A stretch of DNA of 64,000 nt from Margaritispora aquatica. Taxonomy: Eukaryota; Ascomycota; Leotiomycetes; Helotiales; Discinellaceae. This document shows positions 1 through 13,300 of the stretch, in pieces. The DNA is taken from assembly GCA_007644065.1 (NCBI GenBank), contig VJWN01000001.1, positions 3,238,340 to 3,302,339 on the forward strand, given 5' to 3'. Position numbers and translations under genes: made by a program. Numbering within the stretch: the first letter of the stretch is position 1; each line of letters starts with the position of its first letter. The notes under the pieces are model-generated. The model saw nothing but the letters and a program-made list of their open reading frames with translations, was not told the origin of the DNA and ran no database searches.

Positions 1-1526
1 ACTATCTGTTCCATCCATTATCAACGAGATCAAGACAAACAAGACTCCACCAACCTATCAAAAGACAAATAGATTCACTGAAGGCTTTCAGACCATCATC
101 AATGCTTATGGAACTGCCAAATACCAGGAAGTTAATCCTGGTCTACCCACTATTGTTACCTTCCCATTTCTTTTCGCCGTCATGTTTGGTGATTTTGGAC
201 ACGGATTCCTTATGGTTTGTGCCGCATCCGCCATGATCTACTGGGAAAAGCCACTCAAGAAGGTTCGCGATGAACTCTTTTCAATGGCTTTTTACGGACG
301 ATACATCATGTTGATGATGGGTATATTCTCCATGTATACTGGTCTCATCTACAACGACGTGTTTTCTAAGTCACTCACCATTTTCCCAAGTGCCTGGCAA
401 TGGGATATTCCAAAAGGCTGGGTCGAGGGCCAGACTGTTGAAGCAAGTTTGAAGGGTGATTACCGTTATCCATTCGGTCTCGATTGGATGTGGCATGATA
501 CCGAGAATGATCTTTTGTTTTCGAACAGTTACAAGATGAAACTCAGTATCTTGATGGGTTGGTGCCACATGACATACTCGCTCTGTCTCTCATACATCAA
601 CGCTCGTCACTTCCGGACTCCAATTGATATCTGGGGAGTTTTCGTTCCCGGTATGATCTTTTTCCAGGCCATTTTCGGATACCTCGTGTTCACCATTGTG
701 TATAAGTGGTCTATTGACTGGTATGCTATCGGCGAGTCTCCACCAGGACTGTTGAACATGTTAATCTACATGTTCTTGTCCCCAGGTACTATTGATGGAC
801 AGTTGTACAGCGGTCAAGCCAGTGTACAGATATTCCTTGTTCTCATTGCGATCGTCCAGGTTCCGATTTTGCTTCTGCTGAAGCCATTGTACCTCAGATG
901 GGAGCACAATAAGGCACGTGCCAGTGGTTACAGAGGAATCGGCGAAACATCCCGTGTCAGCGCGCTTGATGGAGAAGACGATGACAGCAATACTCTTGAC
1001 GGTAGGGCTAGCTTCACGAGCGACACTGAGGGCGTGGCGATGATCACACAGGATATTGGCGACGAAGAACACGAGGAGTTTGAATTTAGTGAAGTCATGA
1101 TTCATCAAGTCATCCACACTATTGGTACGGTGTCACTATCTTTGTAATGGTTTTCCTTTTGCTAACTTTGGCGTAGAATTTTGCTTGAATTGTGTATCCC
1201 ACACAGCCTCATACCTTCGTCTCTGGGCTCTGTCCCTTGCACATCAGCAACTGTCTGTTGTTCTGTGGACCATGACCTTAGCCATTGGCTTGTCAAGCTC
1301 TGGTGTCATTGGCGTCATTTTGCTTGTTATTACATTCTTCGCATGGTTCTTCCTGACCATCGCTGTTTTGGTAGTTATGGAGGGCACTAGCGCCATGCTG
1401 CATAGTTTGCGTCTGCACTGGGTGGAGGCCATGTCGAAGCATTTCATGGGTGACGGCATCCCCTTCGAGCCGTTTTCGTTTAAGCAGATGTTGGAGGACG
1501 ATGACGCAGCGGCCGATATTTCGTGA
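1..1526 (+). CDS. V-type proton ATPase subunit a, C-terminal part (5' end outside window)
   Basis: This is the membrane subunit a of the V0 sector of the vacuolar H+-ATPase, which provides the proton half-channels that acidify vacuole, Golgi or endosomes. The frame is already open at base 2. Exons are 1-1124 and 1177-1526, with a 52-base intron (branch GCTAAC, acceptor GCGTAG). Splicing joins HTI to EFCLNCV, as in the family. Visible landmarks are FGDFGHG after the start of the membrane domain, PFGLDW, and [15 protein letters not shown], which contains the essential transmembrane arginine of subunit a. An acidic loop (GEDDDS) lies before the last helices. The cytosolic N-terminal domain is missing because the window starts inside the gene. 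A Vph1-type or Stv1-type isoform cannot be told apart from this part. The identification is secure. Confidence 0.95.
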
Positions 1527-2602
1527 GATCCTTTTTGATCTGAGGTTTCCTTTCGTCCCGTAGATTATTGTACAATCAAGACTGTATTATGGCACACGTA
1601 TATTGCCACCGATATACTTATCCCCATTCTCACCCCGCCTTTAGTCTTTCTGATATAAGCAAACATGCAGTCATCCAGCTCAGGGTTTTGGGATATGCCG
1701 CGCCACGGGTATCTTTTGATTCTTCCCATTCGTTCAGGTTGTCAGCGACGTAGCTTTTGTCACGTTTGATCCAATCAAGTGAGGATTGTCGCGATGTGCG
1801 GTTGGTGGGAAGCCGTGAGAGATGTAGAGTTGCTTTTGTGGCGGCCCTCACAGTCGCAATCGATAAGAGAAATTGAGTGCGAAGGATGAAAGAGTAAATA
1901 GTTTTGCTTCTTCTCACCGCTGCTAGTGCGGGGCAAAGAACTGGGTCCAATGCGGGACAGCTTCCCACACAGCCGTTCCAGCGACTCGCATACTCCACGC
2001 TCCTTCGTTACGCCCTTCTGCTGCAAAGCTTACTCTCTCTTTCGTTTATTAATTTCATTTTTGCATCTGTATCAATCAAAGGCCCATCGTGGTGACTGTG
2101 ACAAGAGATACATTCCTCTTGACCCCACGATACTATACCTGCTTCCTCAGTTGCCATTCTAGGGCTGTATTAAAGTCCAAAGACCAAAATGTCGTTCAAG
2201 AACCGTCAATTCTGTAAGCAGACCCAAAACTTGCCATGGCGGAAGCATCATCGAAGACGATATTAGTGAAGCTAATGGAGAACGTAGCCATGAATCGAAA
2301 CACTGGAACTCCCAGAGAGTCGAGCAAGATTACGAGGAGGTTCAGTACCCATGAGCCAAGTTCTAGTGAGGTATGCACAATCTTTCTCTTCTCTCTGTGT
2401 GGAAACAATGTGCTGCAGTATTTGCCATGACTTCTGCATTGTATTAGGCTCTTGGCAGTAGCTCCAATGTTCGACGAAAGTTCTGCGGTGCTGTAGCATA
2501 CAATTTTGGCTGTTATGCTGCATGTGATGTTGTACGACAGCTTGGCCGTTACAGAAGAGATTGTTAATGGACCCCGCTAATATGGACCCCGCACTACCTT
2601 AG
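1527..2602 (+). promoter_or_regulatory. Intergenic region and probable spliced 5' leader of the aminotransferase
   Basis: No complete gene is seen. The stretch ends in a good intron 3' end (branch GCTAAT at about 2576, acceptor CCTTAG at 2597-2602) directly before the ATG at 2603. Further intron-like signals are a donor GTAAGC at about 2214 with acceptor AACGTAG, and a donor GTATGC at about 2370. The aminotransferase mRNA therefore probably has one or more upstream leader exons, possibly coding. Confidence 0.45.
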
Positions 2603-4089
2603 ATGAACTCCAAGATTCATCGACAGTTTCGCAATGCCCACGAAGGTCACAAATCGCACGCCGGTCTCGACCCTACCCGTGGTTCTACTGGTGTCATCTG
2701 GTGTACAGAACGTGCCTACGAACATGGCTTCCTCGAGAACCCAGACGAGTGGGCAAACTTGGGACAAGGTGCTCCAGAAGTCGACGACGAAATCCTCGGC
2801 TCCTTCGAACGTCCTCACACCATTGATATCACTATGGCTGGAAGAGAGTACGGTCCTACAGCAGGCATCAAACCATTGAGAGCTGCAGTTGCGAACTTGT
2901 ACAATGTCCACCACAGACAAGGCAAGGAGAGTCAATACACCTGGGAGAACGTGGCCATTGTTCCAGGTGGCAGAGCTGGATTGATCAGAATTGCTGCTGT
3001 GCTGAACAATGCCTATCTTGGATTTTTCATCCCAGATTACACGGCGTACAACGAGATGTTGTCGCTCTTCAAGAATGTAAGTGATTTTCTTGCCAAGAGT
3101 AAACGTTGAAAGGCTTCCTTGGCAGTATCCACAGCTTACTTCTGCTCCAGTTTGCTGCAATTCCCTCGCCATTGTCTGAGGAGGATGGATACCACATTAA
3201 TCCCGACAAGATCGCCGAGGAGATTGCAAGAGGTACATCAGTCATTTTGACTTCCAACCCTCGTAACCCTACCGGAAAGGTAGTCAAGAATCCTGAGCTC
3301 GCTCAAATCCAAGACATCTGCAGAGACAGAGCTACTTTGGTTATGGATGAGTTCTACGGTGGATATAATTACACAAGCAACTGTGATGGTACCACGATAT
3401 CTTCAGCTGAGAATGTTGAAGATGTTGATGAGGATGACGTTTTGATTATTGATGGTCTCACCAAGCGCTTCAGACTTCCTGGATGGAGAATCGCATGGAT
3501 CATTGGTCCTAAGGTTGGTTTGTGAAACCGTATGTAACATGCAACTAATCAAAGAAATAGGAATTCATCAAGGCCATCGGCTCGTGTGGGTCATATCTTG
3601 ATGGTGGTGCCAATGTGCCATTCCAAGAGGCAGCTATTCCTATGCTTGAACCAGACCGTGTTCTCGCAGAAATGAAAGCTATCCAGACCCATTTCAAGGT
3701 ACTTATCGGGAATACTCGCTCTTAGTCCGACAAATAACTGATTACTTTAGGAAAAACGTGACTACGTTGTAGAGCGTCTCCGTGCCATGGGCTTTGTTAT
3801 CAAGACAGTTCCAGATTCTACTTTCTATCTGTGGCTTGATCTCGAAGGTCTCCCAGATGCTATCTCCGATGGATTGAACTTCTTCCAAGCTTGTCTTGAG
3901 GAGAAAGTTATCGTCGTTCCTGGAATCTTTTTCGATCTGAACCCCAGCAAGCGTAGAGATCTGTTTGATAGTCCTTGTCATCATTTTGTCCGCTTTTCCT
4001 ATGGCCCTAAGATGGAAACTCTTAAGGCGGGTCTAGACGGTATTGAGCGTGTTGTCAAGAAGTTTTCGGTGAATGGTAAGTTGAAGTAG
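2603..4089 (+). CDS. PLP-dependent class I/II aminotransferase
   Basis: Fold-type I aminotransferase that would transfer amino groups between an amino acid and a 2-oxo acid using pyridoxal phosphate. The substrate cannot be read from the sequence. Four exons (2603-3076, 3151-3513, 3561-3698, 3751-4089) give 437 aa with consistent phase. Seen: GREYGPTAGIKPLR near residue 95, PGGRAG, the cofactor/substrate motif NPRNPTGK at about 194-201, the Asp/Tyr pair in VMDEFYGGYN, and DGLTKRFRLPGWR with the Schiff-base lysine at 263. There is no targeting signal at this start. Length is normal for the family. The first ATG sits directly after an intron acceptor, so an upstream exon could extend the N-terminus. 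The family is certain; aspartate-type versus other specificity is open. Confidence 0.9.
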
Positions 4090-4481
4090 ATGGGCTTGAT
4101 GCTTGGTCGCTATTTCTTCTGCTACTGTCGTTGTGTCGCCTTACTTTGGGATGATGTGTGATTGTGTGCTAAGACCTCTGCAGCAGAAGATTCGGATTCA
4201 GATAAATGATTGGACTAGCTACCTTTGTAGATCTTCCTTCTAGACTCATTTTCGACACTCTCTTTCATGAATACTGCTCATTAAATCGCTCCACGCCGAG
4301 CTAGATGGCGATTTTATGCTTCATAGTGGTCCCTAAGTTAAGCTTTCATGCTGTTTCTCATGAGCATCTGGTAAGAGCCATTGCCATGTCATAGACAATA
4401 GATAGCGTGCGTTGAAATGAGAGACGCTTCATTATCTCGTTCTCAGGTTCGTTAGTTTTCATTCTCTATAAGTTATTAAAC
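4090..4481. other. Intergenic, convergent 3' ends
   Basis: Spacer of 392 bases between the convergent aminotransferase and DUF6603-like genes. It presumably holds both polyadenylation regions. No ORF, repeat or RNA gene was recognised. Confidence 0.6.
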
Positions 4482-7400
4482 CTAGTGGACTAGTGCAGCT
4501 GTTGTGCGCGGCAATTCCAAGTAAAAGCTATCTAAGCCATCCTCAATTCCTTGTGCTTCTCTACCAGTTCCATTTACCATTCTAGAGGGAAATACGACAG
4601 GAACCTCCCAAGGTTTCACCCCGAAAGCTGACGCTTTCTCGACAATGTCGGCAGGAGGCTTGTCCCATCCGAGGGTCGTCATACAAAGCTCAGTAATGCT
4701 ATTAGCTAGGGCAAGATTTTCGTTACTACTTTCAGCCCATATCTGCTGCATCGATGCCCAATGCTGCTGCTGTGTAGGAGGAGGGGTAGGTGTAGGCGTA
4801 GCCAATAACTCTGGCAATAGGTCCACCTGAGTCACTGGCGGAAGCTGAGGTATCAAATTTCCACCTGAAATTCATTAGTTTGACACTTTTCACAAGCATT
4901 ACTATGCTTACCTGCACATAACTTTGCCATATCAGTGGCATTGAACTCAGGGATACGCGACTGTGCCAAGATCGGCCTTGGAGCAGTGAACGTAACTGCC
5001 ATTGGCAAGTCAATTGTTCCTTTCTCTCGTGTCAGCCGGTCTGGTGGATGCTTGGGATCGGCCCACAAAGTCTGTGGCATGGCCTTCACGATGAATGAGG
5101 GCTTCCATCCTTCCGTGGCAAGCCCTTTCTTGTCCACATCCTGAATGGCTATACACAACTTAGATGTGATTCCCTCGCCACCATCAGTTGCCGGATCGGC
5201 AGCTAGTTTCATTGGCAGCGATGAAAGCCTAGCTGGAGATGAGATTGACGGAACTTGCTGCATCTTTGCTACATCCTGGTCGTGGAGCATCGCAGTACTG
5301 CCGTCAGTTTGGCGTAGTGAGCTCTCTCTTGTCTCAACATATGCTGAAGTAACCGCAAAGACAGAAGATACTCGAAACTGAAAACTACCTCCTTTCACAT
5401 ACCACTTGCTGCCAGCACCAGTATCATCAGGGGGTGCACCTGCAACCTTATCCTCGGAAGGCATCGAGAATGACCCTTCTTCTAAGCTCATCTTGATGCG
5501 CACAGTCAAACCCTGGGCTGCCTGATTGTTTGGCGACGTGTCGGGCGGACCACTCTTCTCACACAGGGCGTAAAATTCTTCAAGGCTGATAGGTTTGGGA
5601 TCACTAGTCGTGGTCCCGAAGTCAAAGCTGAAGGAGAAGAACCAGAAATCAACATAAGCAGTTCCGCCAAATTCGGGGCCTTGAATAGCAAGACCTGCAC
5701 CAATGGAGATTTTGATGTGCAGGGTGCAAAAGAGGAGGGGGATGTCACATTTTACACCAACTTCGACGTGCATTGAAACCCAGTAGTGGAGTGGAGAGAA
5801 TTGCACCATTGCTACCTTTAAGTCAGCGCGATTGCCTAAGAAGAAAATGTCACTTACCATCAAATGCTGCGTCTAACCATGCATACACCGGCCCAAGCGA
5901 CAATTCGCATCGGATCATGCAGCCCGTCATGATTGCTTTTGGAGTAATTGCAAAATAGGCTTCCCCACGAATATGGATGATAGCGATATTGAAATCCAAT
6001 CCAATCCGGCCAGGACGAGGATACCAAGGGGGGATATCAAAGGCACGATGATAGCCTCCGACTGAGAGAACCCAATCTCCTGCGTGGGGATTACTGCCAA
6101 AGAAGGTGTAGAGTGCCAGACCACCAAACAACCGACAATATGGTACTAAAACAAAAGACGTAGGTGCAAGTGCTGCTTCGAGCTTGAAGACATCGTCAAC
6201 GAAGTTCAGCTCAGCTAGCATCAAGATCTCGATATTGAAAAGCTTGAGCTTTGCTGGTGCATCGGGTGCGACTGGCGGGTAGCTGATTGTAAGGTCACCA
6301 AAGAGACTGAAGATGCAGCCTATATCTCCGAATTGGACGAGAGCCACAATCGTTGCATTGATCAAGTCAAAAGAGCTGATTGTGAAGCCAAAGGCGATCC
6401 ATATTTCGCCTTGCTTCATCTGCACAAATGGATTGGATCCGCCTTGCATCTTCTCTAGGATCGCCATTGGATGCTATCAAGGTCAGCCAACATTGTTGAT
6501 ACACATTGCGATACTTACATTGCCTGCACCACTGACGGTTCCATTGTCGATAAGTGGAAACTGAGCCAACTCCTCGACAGCTGGCGAGCGGACCATACTA
6601 TTGTAACCAAACCCAATACGCAAGCCCTTGAGAATGGCAAATTCGAAGTCGATAATCGGACCATCAAGCTTAGCGAACACGAAAACACTCTTGAATTGCC
6701 CTTGTTTGTTAGTGACGATGGCATACTCACCAACTGCAACAAAAGTGTAAGGTGGGACCGAAACAGCGATGCCGCCCCTATAAGCATCCACAGTGTTACC
6801 GCCACTCTCAGTGACATCGTGATAGAAACAACCAGCGATGAGAATGGGAGGCTTATCAAACGCAACTTCCATGCCATGAAGCTGGAAGTCTATTCCGCTC
6901 ACAATGGTCAAGAGGGAAGAGAGATCGTTGAAATTGATGCCACCAAGATACAGACCAATGCCAAAACCAATCAAGGAGAGCGAGAGTGGTCCGAGACCAA
7001 GGGTGGCATCGATAAAAACCCATAGATGACCATCTTTGTATTGCAGAGAGACAGCAGTAATGTCCAAACTTCCAACGCTTAGCTTCACTGGCCCTTTTGA
7101 AGGTGGCTTCTCTTGGATCTCAGAGCCAGGTGCAGGGGTAGTAGGCGTAGGAGTTGTCCCTGGAGCCGTCTCTTGCGTCGTCTTTGGTTGCCCCGAACCA
7201 AATACATGATCCAAAATTGCCTCGTTGTTGTACACGACAACGAAGTGATGTCCTTCGACTAGTACTACTATGTCGGGTGAAGAGGCATCGAGATCGTTCT
7301 TAGTTGATGCTTTGAAGTATAATATATTGTCTGGCCCCTCAACTTTGAGCAGGTCGTTCAATGCTTTGACCTCATCTCGTGTCAGGCCGCCAGTTGGAGA

Positions 7401-9625
7401 CCACATATACTGGAGTTTTTGCCACGGTTGCGGAAGCTCTTTTACAACTGGGAGGCTACTGAGTAGCGGCAGCTTACCAGCACTCACTCTAAGAATTCTC
7501 TTGGTGATTGGGTCTCCTCCGTTAGCTACAGATGATGACAACTGTTCGATTGTAAACTCAACTGAAGCTACAGACAAATTAAGGAGGAACACCGCTCTAG
7601 GTTGAGGTCCCATTGAAGTTTGGCTGATAACTTTGCTGCAATGTATACCAACCAAGTGGTCACCCTCAGCAGGAGTAACCTGGATGTTCCTGATAAAGCT
7701 TGGTAAGCTGCTAGAGGCATTATCTGCAATGGAGTCTGCAATCTGTCCAATTGTCGCCCCGCTGCCGATCGTGGGGTCTAGATATGCGTCAAATCTCCAT
7801 TCGGAAGTCTCAGTACTCTCGATAGGCTTGAGCTTGTCATTGCCGGGCAAACTTTTGGCTTGGTTGGCTGCTGGGGTGCTCTCGGATTCGAATGCCTTTT
7901 TGGTGACATATTGGTAGAAGAGCTTCAGTCGAATGCCCCCAAAAGTGACGATTCCAGAGAAGAGAAAACTCGTTGGCGTCTCATCTTCAATCGTGTACAT
8001 TGAATCAAGGGCGTCGATATTCAACTTCCCTACCACTTCTAGGACTTCATTCTGGAAACCAGGCTCGAAAAAATTGATGATCGCTCCAAGTTGGATGTTT
8101 CTAACACCAGCAGAAAGCGCCCATCTTGATGGCCCACTACCTCCATTCGTGTAGTTCAATGCGACGGCCATGCTTCCCGAGCGAAATCTACCAGAGGTCG
8201 AGTTCAGGGCGAACGTAGAATTAATGCTGAAATCATTCACATCCTCTTCTCCGTCTACCATACCTCGATGGCGATAGTCGAATGATACTCCCGTCCAATC
8301 AAATGGCATAGGCATATTACGAGTGTCGGCTTTACCAGTCGAAGGTGTTGAAACCATAGCTGCCGAGAAATTCAACTCAGAAGGACCATCCTCGAACCCA
8401 TTGGTATAGGTTATGAATGCTTGTACTAGCCTTGTCGGAATGAATTTGGGAATTCCGCTAAGACTGTGAATGTCTACCAAGTCATAGAAAGGCTTCATCC
8501 CGGATAGGATCGTCGGAGGCAAGTCTTCGAGATCGTTAAAATTCGGATCTAGCCGAGATCTAAAGCGGTCCTGAAAGAGCAGACTTCCACTGAACTCTCC
8601 TGCTCTGGTGTCATAACTGAGTCCAATCTTAAAAAAATCAGTACCGGCGATTTTGAGCTCCACAATGAAGGAGATCTCGAACGAAGTCTCATCTCCAAAG
8701 AAAGTATCAGAATTGGGGAATCTAACGGTCATCTTCCATAACTTGATGTTGTCCAAAATACCTGCCGATGGTTTCGCTTCACTTTCCGATGGACCGTTTG
8801 CTAGCAATTGAAGGAGATTCCCAAGAGAACCTTGGTCTTTGTAGTTAAGTAATCCTACTTCAAGCATGCCATTGCTTCCTGTTTTCAAGCAGACTAGGAA
8901 GCCAGAAATTGGTAGTTCAACGATTATCTCAGAAAGGACGGCTCTCTCAAAAGTATTATCTGGGAGTTTCTTGACGATGACGCGGTGCTTTAAGCGTAAT
9001 AATGGGAGGTCAGACGAGAACATGAGACTTTGGGGGTCTAGTTGCAAAAATGCATCATCTTTGAAGGATGAATGTGCTGATTGAAAGTCTACATTTTGCC
9101 CAGGGATCATCGAGAAAGTCAATGCTGTCACAAGCTATCCATATGTTAGTATGTGAGATCTGAACACTTGGGTAAACCTACCTCAAGAGTGACTGCATCG
9201 AGAGAGATTATCCAACATCCATCCTTCGACCCCTCCGGGTTACCAATCTGGAACTGAGGAAGCACATTGCCGACAGGAGTTTTCAAAACATCAATCAGTG
9301 TTCCAATGACCGGCGGGTAATTCGTTGTGTCAATATCGAAAGCAGTCAAGATCTCGCTGATAGAATATTTATTGGCTCCAGCAGTCTCAAGCGCAAAAAG
9401 AACCGAATCAAGACTCTCATCAACCGGTCGAGATATCTCAAATGATGTCCTGACGGCTGCATCTAAAGTCGTGAACTTGGTCCCTTGAAATCGAGTGTTT
9501 TGACACTCAAGAATACCTGCGCTTGCTGGTGTGGGTTGCGTGAGAGTCCCTGCTTCCGCGATGAATGGATTCCATACTTGCTTTATCAAACTGTTCTCTA
9601 GAACGTGCACCGCAGTGTCACCCAT
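4482..9625 (-). CDS. Giant DUF6603-like protein (1652 aa), first member of the giant-protein cluster
   Basis: Function unknown. Five exons on the minus strand (9625-9182, 9134-6519, 6473-5858, 5811-4912, 4864-4482) join in phase into 1652 aa. The third intron is read as 46 bases (5857-5812); a nearer AG would leave only 22. Residues about 1-800 are beta-rich with no known domain. A Thr/Pro linker at about 808-833 leads into a Gly-rich, alternating-hydrophobic region (about 834-1285) with motifs such as LGLGPLSLSLIGFGIGL and GPEFGGTAYVDFW, which I recognise from memory as DUF6603. A second Pro/Thr linker lies near 1545 before the conserved-looking tail. No signal peptide is seen. The gene is divergent from the 1371-aa gene with 692 bases between starts, suggesting co-expression. 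Intact splicing and frame argue for a working gene. DUF6603 assignment: fairly sure; role: not known. Confidence 0.8.
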
Positions 9626-10317
9626 CTTGAGCGGCCAAGGTAGGTATATATACCATGGAACTAGGATTTACGACACGATACTATTGTGTGGCTCGAAATC
9701 ACTATCAAATTGTCAACTGCATCGAATTCACCAAATTGCATGTCAGTCATGCAAGTATATCGCCTAAGGTAGACTTGTGAGTATGCAGTACGTTGAATCC
9801 GAATTGTCTCCCTAACACCCCGTGATCTTCCAGGCCAAAGGAATAGCGACGGGAAATTCCCAGATCATGATTCCTCTTGGAAAAAGTCAGCCCTGTGACA
9901 AAATCCGAGTGGCTGCAGCGGGCGGCAACTCGGTGGCAGGCATGCAACTCAGCTCGACATCCCGCATTTTCAGCTTTCTTGCTTCTTTGATTGATGAGTT
10001 TCGATAGGTGTAAACAAGATTGTCGAGGCTTCACCGAGGCTTTCTCTTTGACATGGCATTGTCGTGCCGAGTGAAAAGTGTGGTAGCACATGTGTTAGAT
10101 AGCCAGCCTTCTTTTTTGGCATTCCTTTCAGCCCTGATATCGAGTGTGTACCTATTCTCTTGTGAACGCCACTTGTTACACGGTAGGCTCTTCGTTCTCG
10201 GAACTATGAGCACGTGAGAAATTCGGTACACGTTGAGCATTCGCCCTTTTTATCACTAGCACCAGTTGCTCGCCAGCGTTGCGTACTTCAATATCACGAG
10301 ATACATGAGAAGCTACC
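9626..10317. promoter_or_regulatory. Shared divergent promoter of the DUF6603-like and 1371-aa genes
   Basis: The 692 bases separate two divergent start codons, so they must hold both promoters. Seen here: a TATATATA stretch at about 9645, the 11-base palindrome GGGAAATTCCC at 9851-9861, the 10-mer GTGGCTGCAG at 9909-9918 (also present twice in the second divergent promoter of the cluster), and a pyrimidine-rich stretch with CTTCTTTTTT at about 10110. No ORF of interest. Confidence 0.55.
9909..9918 (+). promoter_or_regulatory. GTGGCTGCAG motif, copy 1
   Basis: Exact 10-mer shared with 15678-15687 and 15824-15833, all inside divergent promoters of the giant-protein cluster. Candidate binding site for a common regulator. 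This is inference from recurrence only. Confidence 0.35.
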
Positions 10318-13300
10318 ATGGCGACGAAAATGGAAAATATCTCAATTCCAATCAATCTCTCAGCGTTCGTTCTGACACCAGAATGTGTTGCAAGCGAAGG
10401 CCCAGCCCGTATCGGCATTATCTCGCAACCTAATTACATGGGACTTAGACTCGATGAAGCTCTCATGCAGCATGATTTAGTTGATCATGTTGATTTTCAC
10501 TCCACTTATCCGGCAAAGCTCAATGCTAGGCTGACAGACATTGGAGCATTCACTTATGATGCCGAGCCGCCCAAGTATCGTCGAAATCGAATGGGTGTTT
10601 ATCTGCACTGGAGCCTCCCAAGATGCTACAGAGCTGCCCAGAAAGCACAAGAGAATCCGAACAGGCCCAAAGGAGTTCGGTCGGAGCAGGAAGCGGAAGA
10701 TCTATCGACTCCAAGGTTTCCAACAGTACCGAACAGATGGCTGGTCGCTCGAAGGCTCAATTCTCAAGCCAGCGAAGATGGTACGAAGTTGTCGACGTTC
10801 CAGACATGGGTTGTGGAGAGCAACAGGATACGAAAAATCCAAGATGTGGAGGACACTGTCGACATTGAGGTCGAAGTGAGCCCCTTCATTCGAGAAAGCA
10901 CTGATCCAAATGACCCGGATTGGAAGAAAATACTTGAGCAGCAAGCCGAGATATGTATTGGCAAGCGAAACGAGTACACTGGATGGGGCAGTTCTCGAGG
11001 CCTCTGGACCGAGAAGGAAAAGGGCATAGATGGTGAAATAGACTTCATGAACTTGACTGTCCTTGGCAGTTCCAACCCCGTCTTCCCTGATTACGTCCCT
11101 CACAATGGAAGTGTGTTTTCCATAATCGACAATTTCAAATATCAAGCCAGTGATGGTACAACTAAGTACCTCACAGAAGCCAAGGCTGATTATTTCGTCG
11201 TTGGCTGGAGTTCGCTACCTAAAAACGATCTGGTGAATTCTTCCTCAAACCCCTTGCGTGCAACGCTTGATGCACTAAAACTCAGTATTCAAGGCTACGA
11301 TGTTGCCTCAGGAACCGAAAAGAACCGTCTTGATGGTATTCTAGACAGCAAGCAAGGGACCCATTCGATCATTCATGGCGCAACGTACGGCGTGCCTTTC
11401 AAGTGGGGAAGTAAACCAGAGGACAGTAAAGCAGAAAAGCTTGCCGCAAAATTTACTGCAGGCGTGACCATGGAACCTCTATCTGTAGGAACAACTCCTT
11501 TGGATGGCATCATGACATTCTTACGAGCTCATAATGAGGATCAAACTGAAGCAATATTTGACGATGAAGAGGCAGACGACGTTGCTAAGACAGTTCTCAC
11601 CCTGAGCGATTTGCTTTATGCTTCCAATGATTCCTTTGACGAAAGAGCTAAAGCACAAGACATCAACTTGTACCAAGCACTGTACGCCAAATCCACTATT
11701 GCAGGTTACGAGTGGGCATTTGCAGAGCCATCAGAGCCTGGCAAACCGCCGAAGACACCGACGCCTGCACAGTACGCAACGCTCCTTGATCTGAACGAAA
11801 AGCAAGCTCGATTTGATGCTCTTGAGAGAAAGCTCGAACAGCGACGTTGGGATCTATTTGCCGAGTGGTGGAAGTATGTGAGTGACAAGACGAATATATT
11901 GAATACCATTCAAGACAAGATCAGAGCTAAAGTCAATGATCTGGTTGCTCAAATACGCAACTTGGAAACTTCAACATCGAAACTCCGTTGGGACCTGACC
12001 CAGGCTCTCAGCAATCCTTCGCTTAAAAGAGTGAACCAAAGCCCGTTCTACACCAAGAAGGAACCTACAGTTTGTATCGCAGGTGTGAACTCGGGCTGGC
12101 CAAAGGACTTCTTGGATGTTTTATCAGTTCGGCTCGATAGCCAGCTGCCGTTTAGTACCGATCCTACAGAAATCACTGGAGTTGAGACAACTGTCTTTCC
12201 TGGAGCGATAAGTCCTTTTCCAGACGCGGTGAAAGCAACAGCACTGAGGATATTAGGAGAATGTATTGGACGCACAGAAACTACTGTCCAATCAACAAGT
12301 ACGAAAGGATTTCAATTCTGGGGCAAGGAGAATCCATTCGAGCCCCTCTTTGTCGAGTGGGAAGCTCTATACTATCACATCGACCGCTCAAAATGGACTG
12401 TCGACGTCCGACCAAGCCCAGTCGGACTCCCAACCTCGCACGTGCGCTATGGTGTTCCAAACTTACTCTCTACAGACACCGCAAACCAGAAAGACTTCCG
12501 CTTCCTCAGTGGTCGAACATTGATACTGCCTCAACCTGTCTTCTCCTTAAAAGCTGCAGTCCAAGCCGTCATTGACAGTAATGACCCAAACTCGCCTTTG
12601 GATGACGATGTGAAGAAAGAGCAAATTTTGCATGATATTGACAAGTTGCAATTCATGTCGTGCCCGCTTTCGGGTATTCAGGAGCACTTGCTGACTCGGG
12701 TTATTGGGACTCATGTTAAGCCAACTGTAAATAAGCCCGGTAAAACGAACATCCCACTCGTGCCTGCAGCCCAACTAGATATTGGATTCACTGAAGATGT
12801 GTTGAAGTTAATTGACTCTCAGAGTGATATCACGCCTTATGGAAATCTGCTCAATTTCTCGCCTACAGTATATCCTATGGCGCCATTCAAAGGTGTCACG
12901 CATGGCCAGATGCTGATCACAAAGGTATACATCTTCTGAACAGGTTCACGTCGTATTAAACATTGTTGCTAACTAAGCTAGTTCAACATAATTGACAAAT
13001 TCGGCCAAGCAATTGCATTGCCGGCTCCGATGCCAAAATTGAAAATTCCGCCACCAGTACCAGAAGTCATTCATCCCTGCTTGAGTGATTTTGTGGTGCC
13101 GGACATCATAGATAACCAACTCAATACTGTGTATCCCGAAAACCAACCGCTGAGGCCAGGAGAATGGCCATTGTGCCGATTTATCCAGCTCACTCCAGCC
13201 ATCAACCAGAATTCTCGCTTAAATGCGAGTTTCCTTACCAGATCTGCCACTCCTGGGTTCCCTTTCTGGAATGAAACAGAGAATGACAAGCCAGAGTCTC

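Noticed and set aside
4853..6467. Separate genes for the pieces of the DUF6603-like region
   Set aside because: Good splice sites join all pieces in phase to one 1652-aa protein, so they are exons of one gene.
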